Source of the DNA: Saprospiraceae bacterium
GTDB taxonomy: Bacteria; Bacteroidota; Bacteroidia; Chitinophagales; Saprospiraceae
Assembly: GCA_023300255.1 (NCBI GenBank)
Contig: JALZWC010000046.1
Coordinates: 1 to 6,998, forward strand
Direction of reading: 5' to 3'
Length of the DNA: 6,998 bases
Shown here: piece after piece, positions 6,888-6,998 of the stretch
Numbering within the stretch: the stretch's first letter is position 1
Layout: each line of letters starts with the position of its first letter
Program-made: the position numbers and the translations under genes
Notes under the pieces: model-generated
Seen by the model: only the letters and a program-made list of their open reading frames with translations
What the model was told of the DNA's origin: nothing
The model's database searches: none

Positions 6888-6905
6888 ACCCCAACGGGCA
6901 GGGGT
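6888..6905. repeat. Small GC-rich hairpin ACCCC/GGGGT
   Basis: ACCCC (6888-6892) and GGGGT (6901-6905) can pair around an eight-base loop (AACGGGCA). It stands out as a GC-rich island in AT-rich intergenic DNA, next to the heptamer repeats. No T run follows on the + strand (GATTGG comes next), so a terminator for a gene off the right edge is not well supported. Confidence 0.4.
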
Positions 6906-6920
6906 GATTGGTTCTGGAAA

Positions 6921-6998
6921 TCATAAATCATAGTTCATAAATCATACATCATAAATCTGCTAATTAGTCAAAATCAGACTGATATATGATTTATGATG
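6921..6998. repeat. TCATAAA heptamer array with inverted arm, cut by the window edge
   Basis: The word TCATAAA begins at 6921, 6935 and 6949, with TCATAGT and TCATACA between at 6928 and 6942, so the tract has a seven-base period inside an exact 14-base period. The last unit joins an inverted repeat: CATCATAAATC (6947-6957) is the perfect reverse complement of GATTTATGATG (6988-6998), and the right arm also reads as heptamers (TATATGA at 6983, TTTATGA at 6990). The right arm reaches the last base of the window, so the palindrome very likely continues outside. The design is the same as at 5449-5546, with a different word. Confidence 0.85.

Noticed and set aside
6921..6998. CRISPR-like array
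   Set aside because: Units are 7 or 14 bases with no unique spacers of 25-40 bases, and the tract turns into an inverted repeat. No cas genes are present.
1..6998. tRNA, rRNA, transposase or integrase genes
   Set aside because: No cloverleaf, rRNA-like sequence, or mobile-element protein was recognised on either strand by eye.

Overview
The window looks like a low-GC member of the Bacteroidota, most probably near the Saprospirales; this placement is inference. The grounds are two thioredoxin-fold proteins of the DUF4369/TlpA type, an envelope protein with TPR, PD40 propeller, carboxypeptidase-regulatory and OmpA domains in that order, signal peptides ending in Ala-Gln, absence of Shine-Dalgarno sequences, and a Bacteroidota-type -7 promoter box (TAnnTTTG) ahead of one gene.

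Layout: 1-142 is a short AT-rich leader. 143-3082 (+) encodes a 979-residue exported protein that is an internally duplicated TlpA-like protein. Both copies keep the N-terminal and helical parts, an SH3b-like domain is inserted in the first copy, and only the second copy has a thioredoxin domain (WCGPC). 3083-3423 is a 341-base gap with two separate long inverted repeats. 3424-5445 (+) encodes a 673-residue OmpA-family protein with the domain order of PorE, the peptidoglycan-binding subunit of the type IX secretion system. 5446-5551 lies between convergent genes and is almost wholly one long hairpin. 5552-6712 (-) encodes a 386-residue TlpA-family lipoprotein. 6713-6998 is its upstream region, with a promoter, a small operator-like inverted repeat, and heptamer repeats that run to the window edge.

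How the genes fit together: all three products should leave the cytoplasm. Two are thiol-disulfide proteins of the periplasm or envelope and one anchors to peptidoglycan. They are not one operon: the second gene is 341 bases downstream of the first behind two hairpins, and the third is on the other strand. Shared envelope work is plausible but not shown.

The most unusual signal is in the non-coding DNA. Three places (3291-3353, 5449-5546, 6921-6998) hold inverted repeats whose arms are built of iterated seven-base words. The word differs at each place but the architecture is the same. A fourth inverted repeat (3138-3215) is long but not word-iterated. The heptamer palindromes are the best candidate here for something undescribed.
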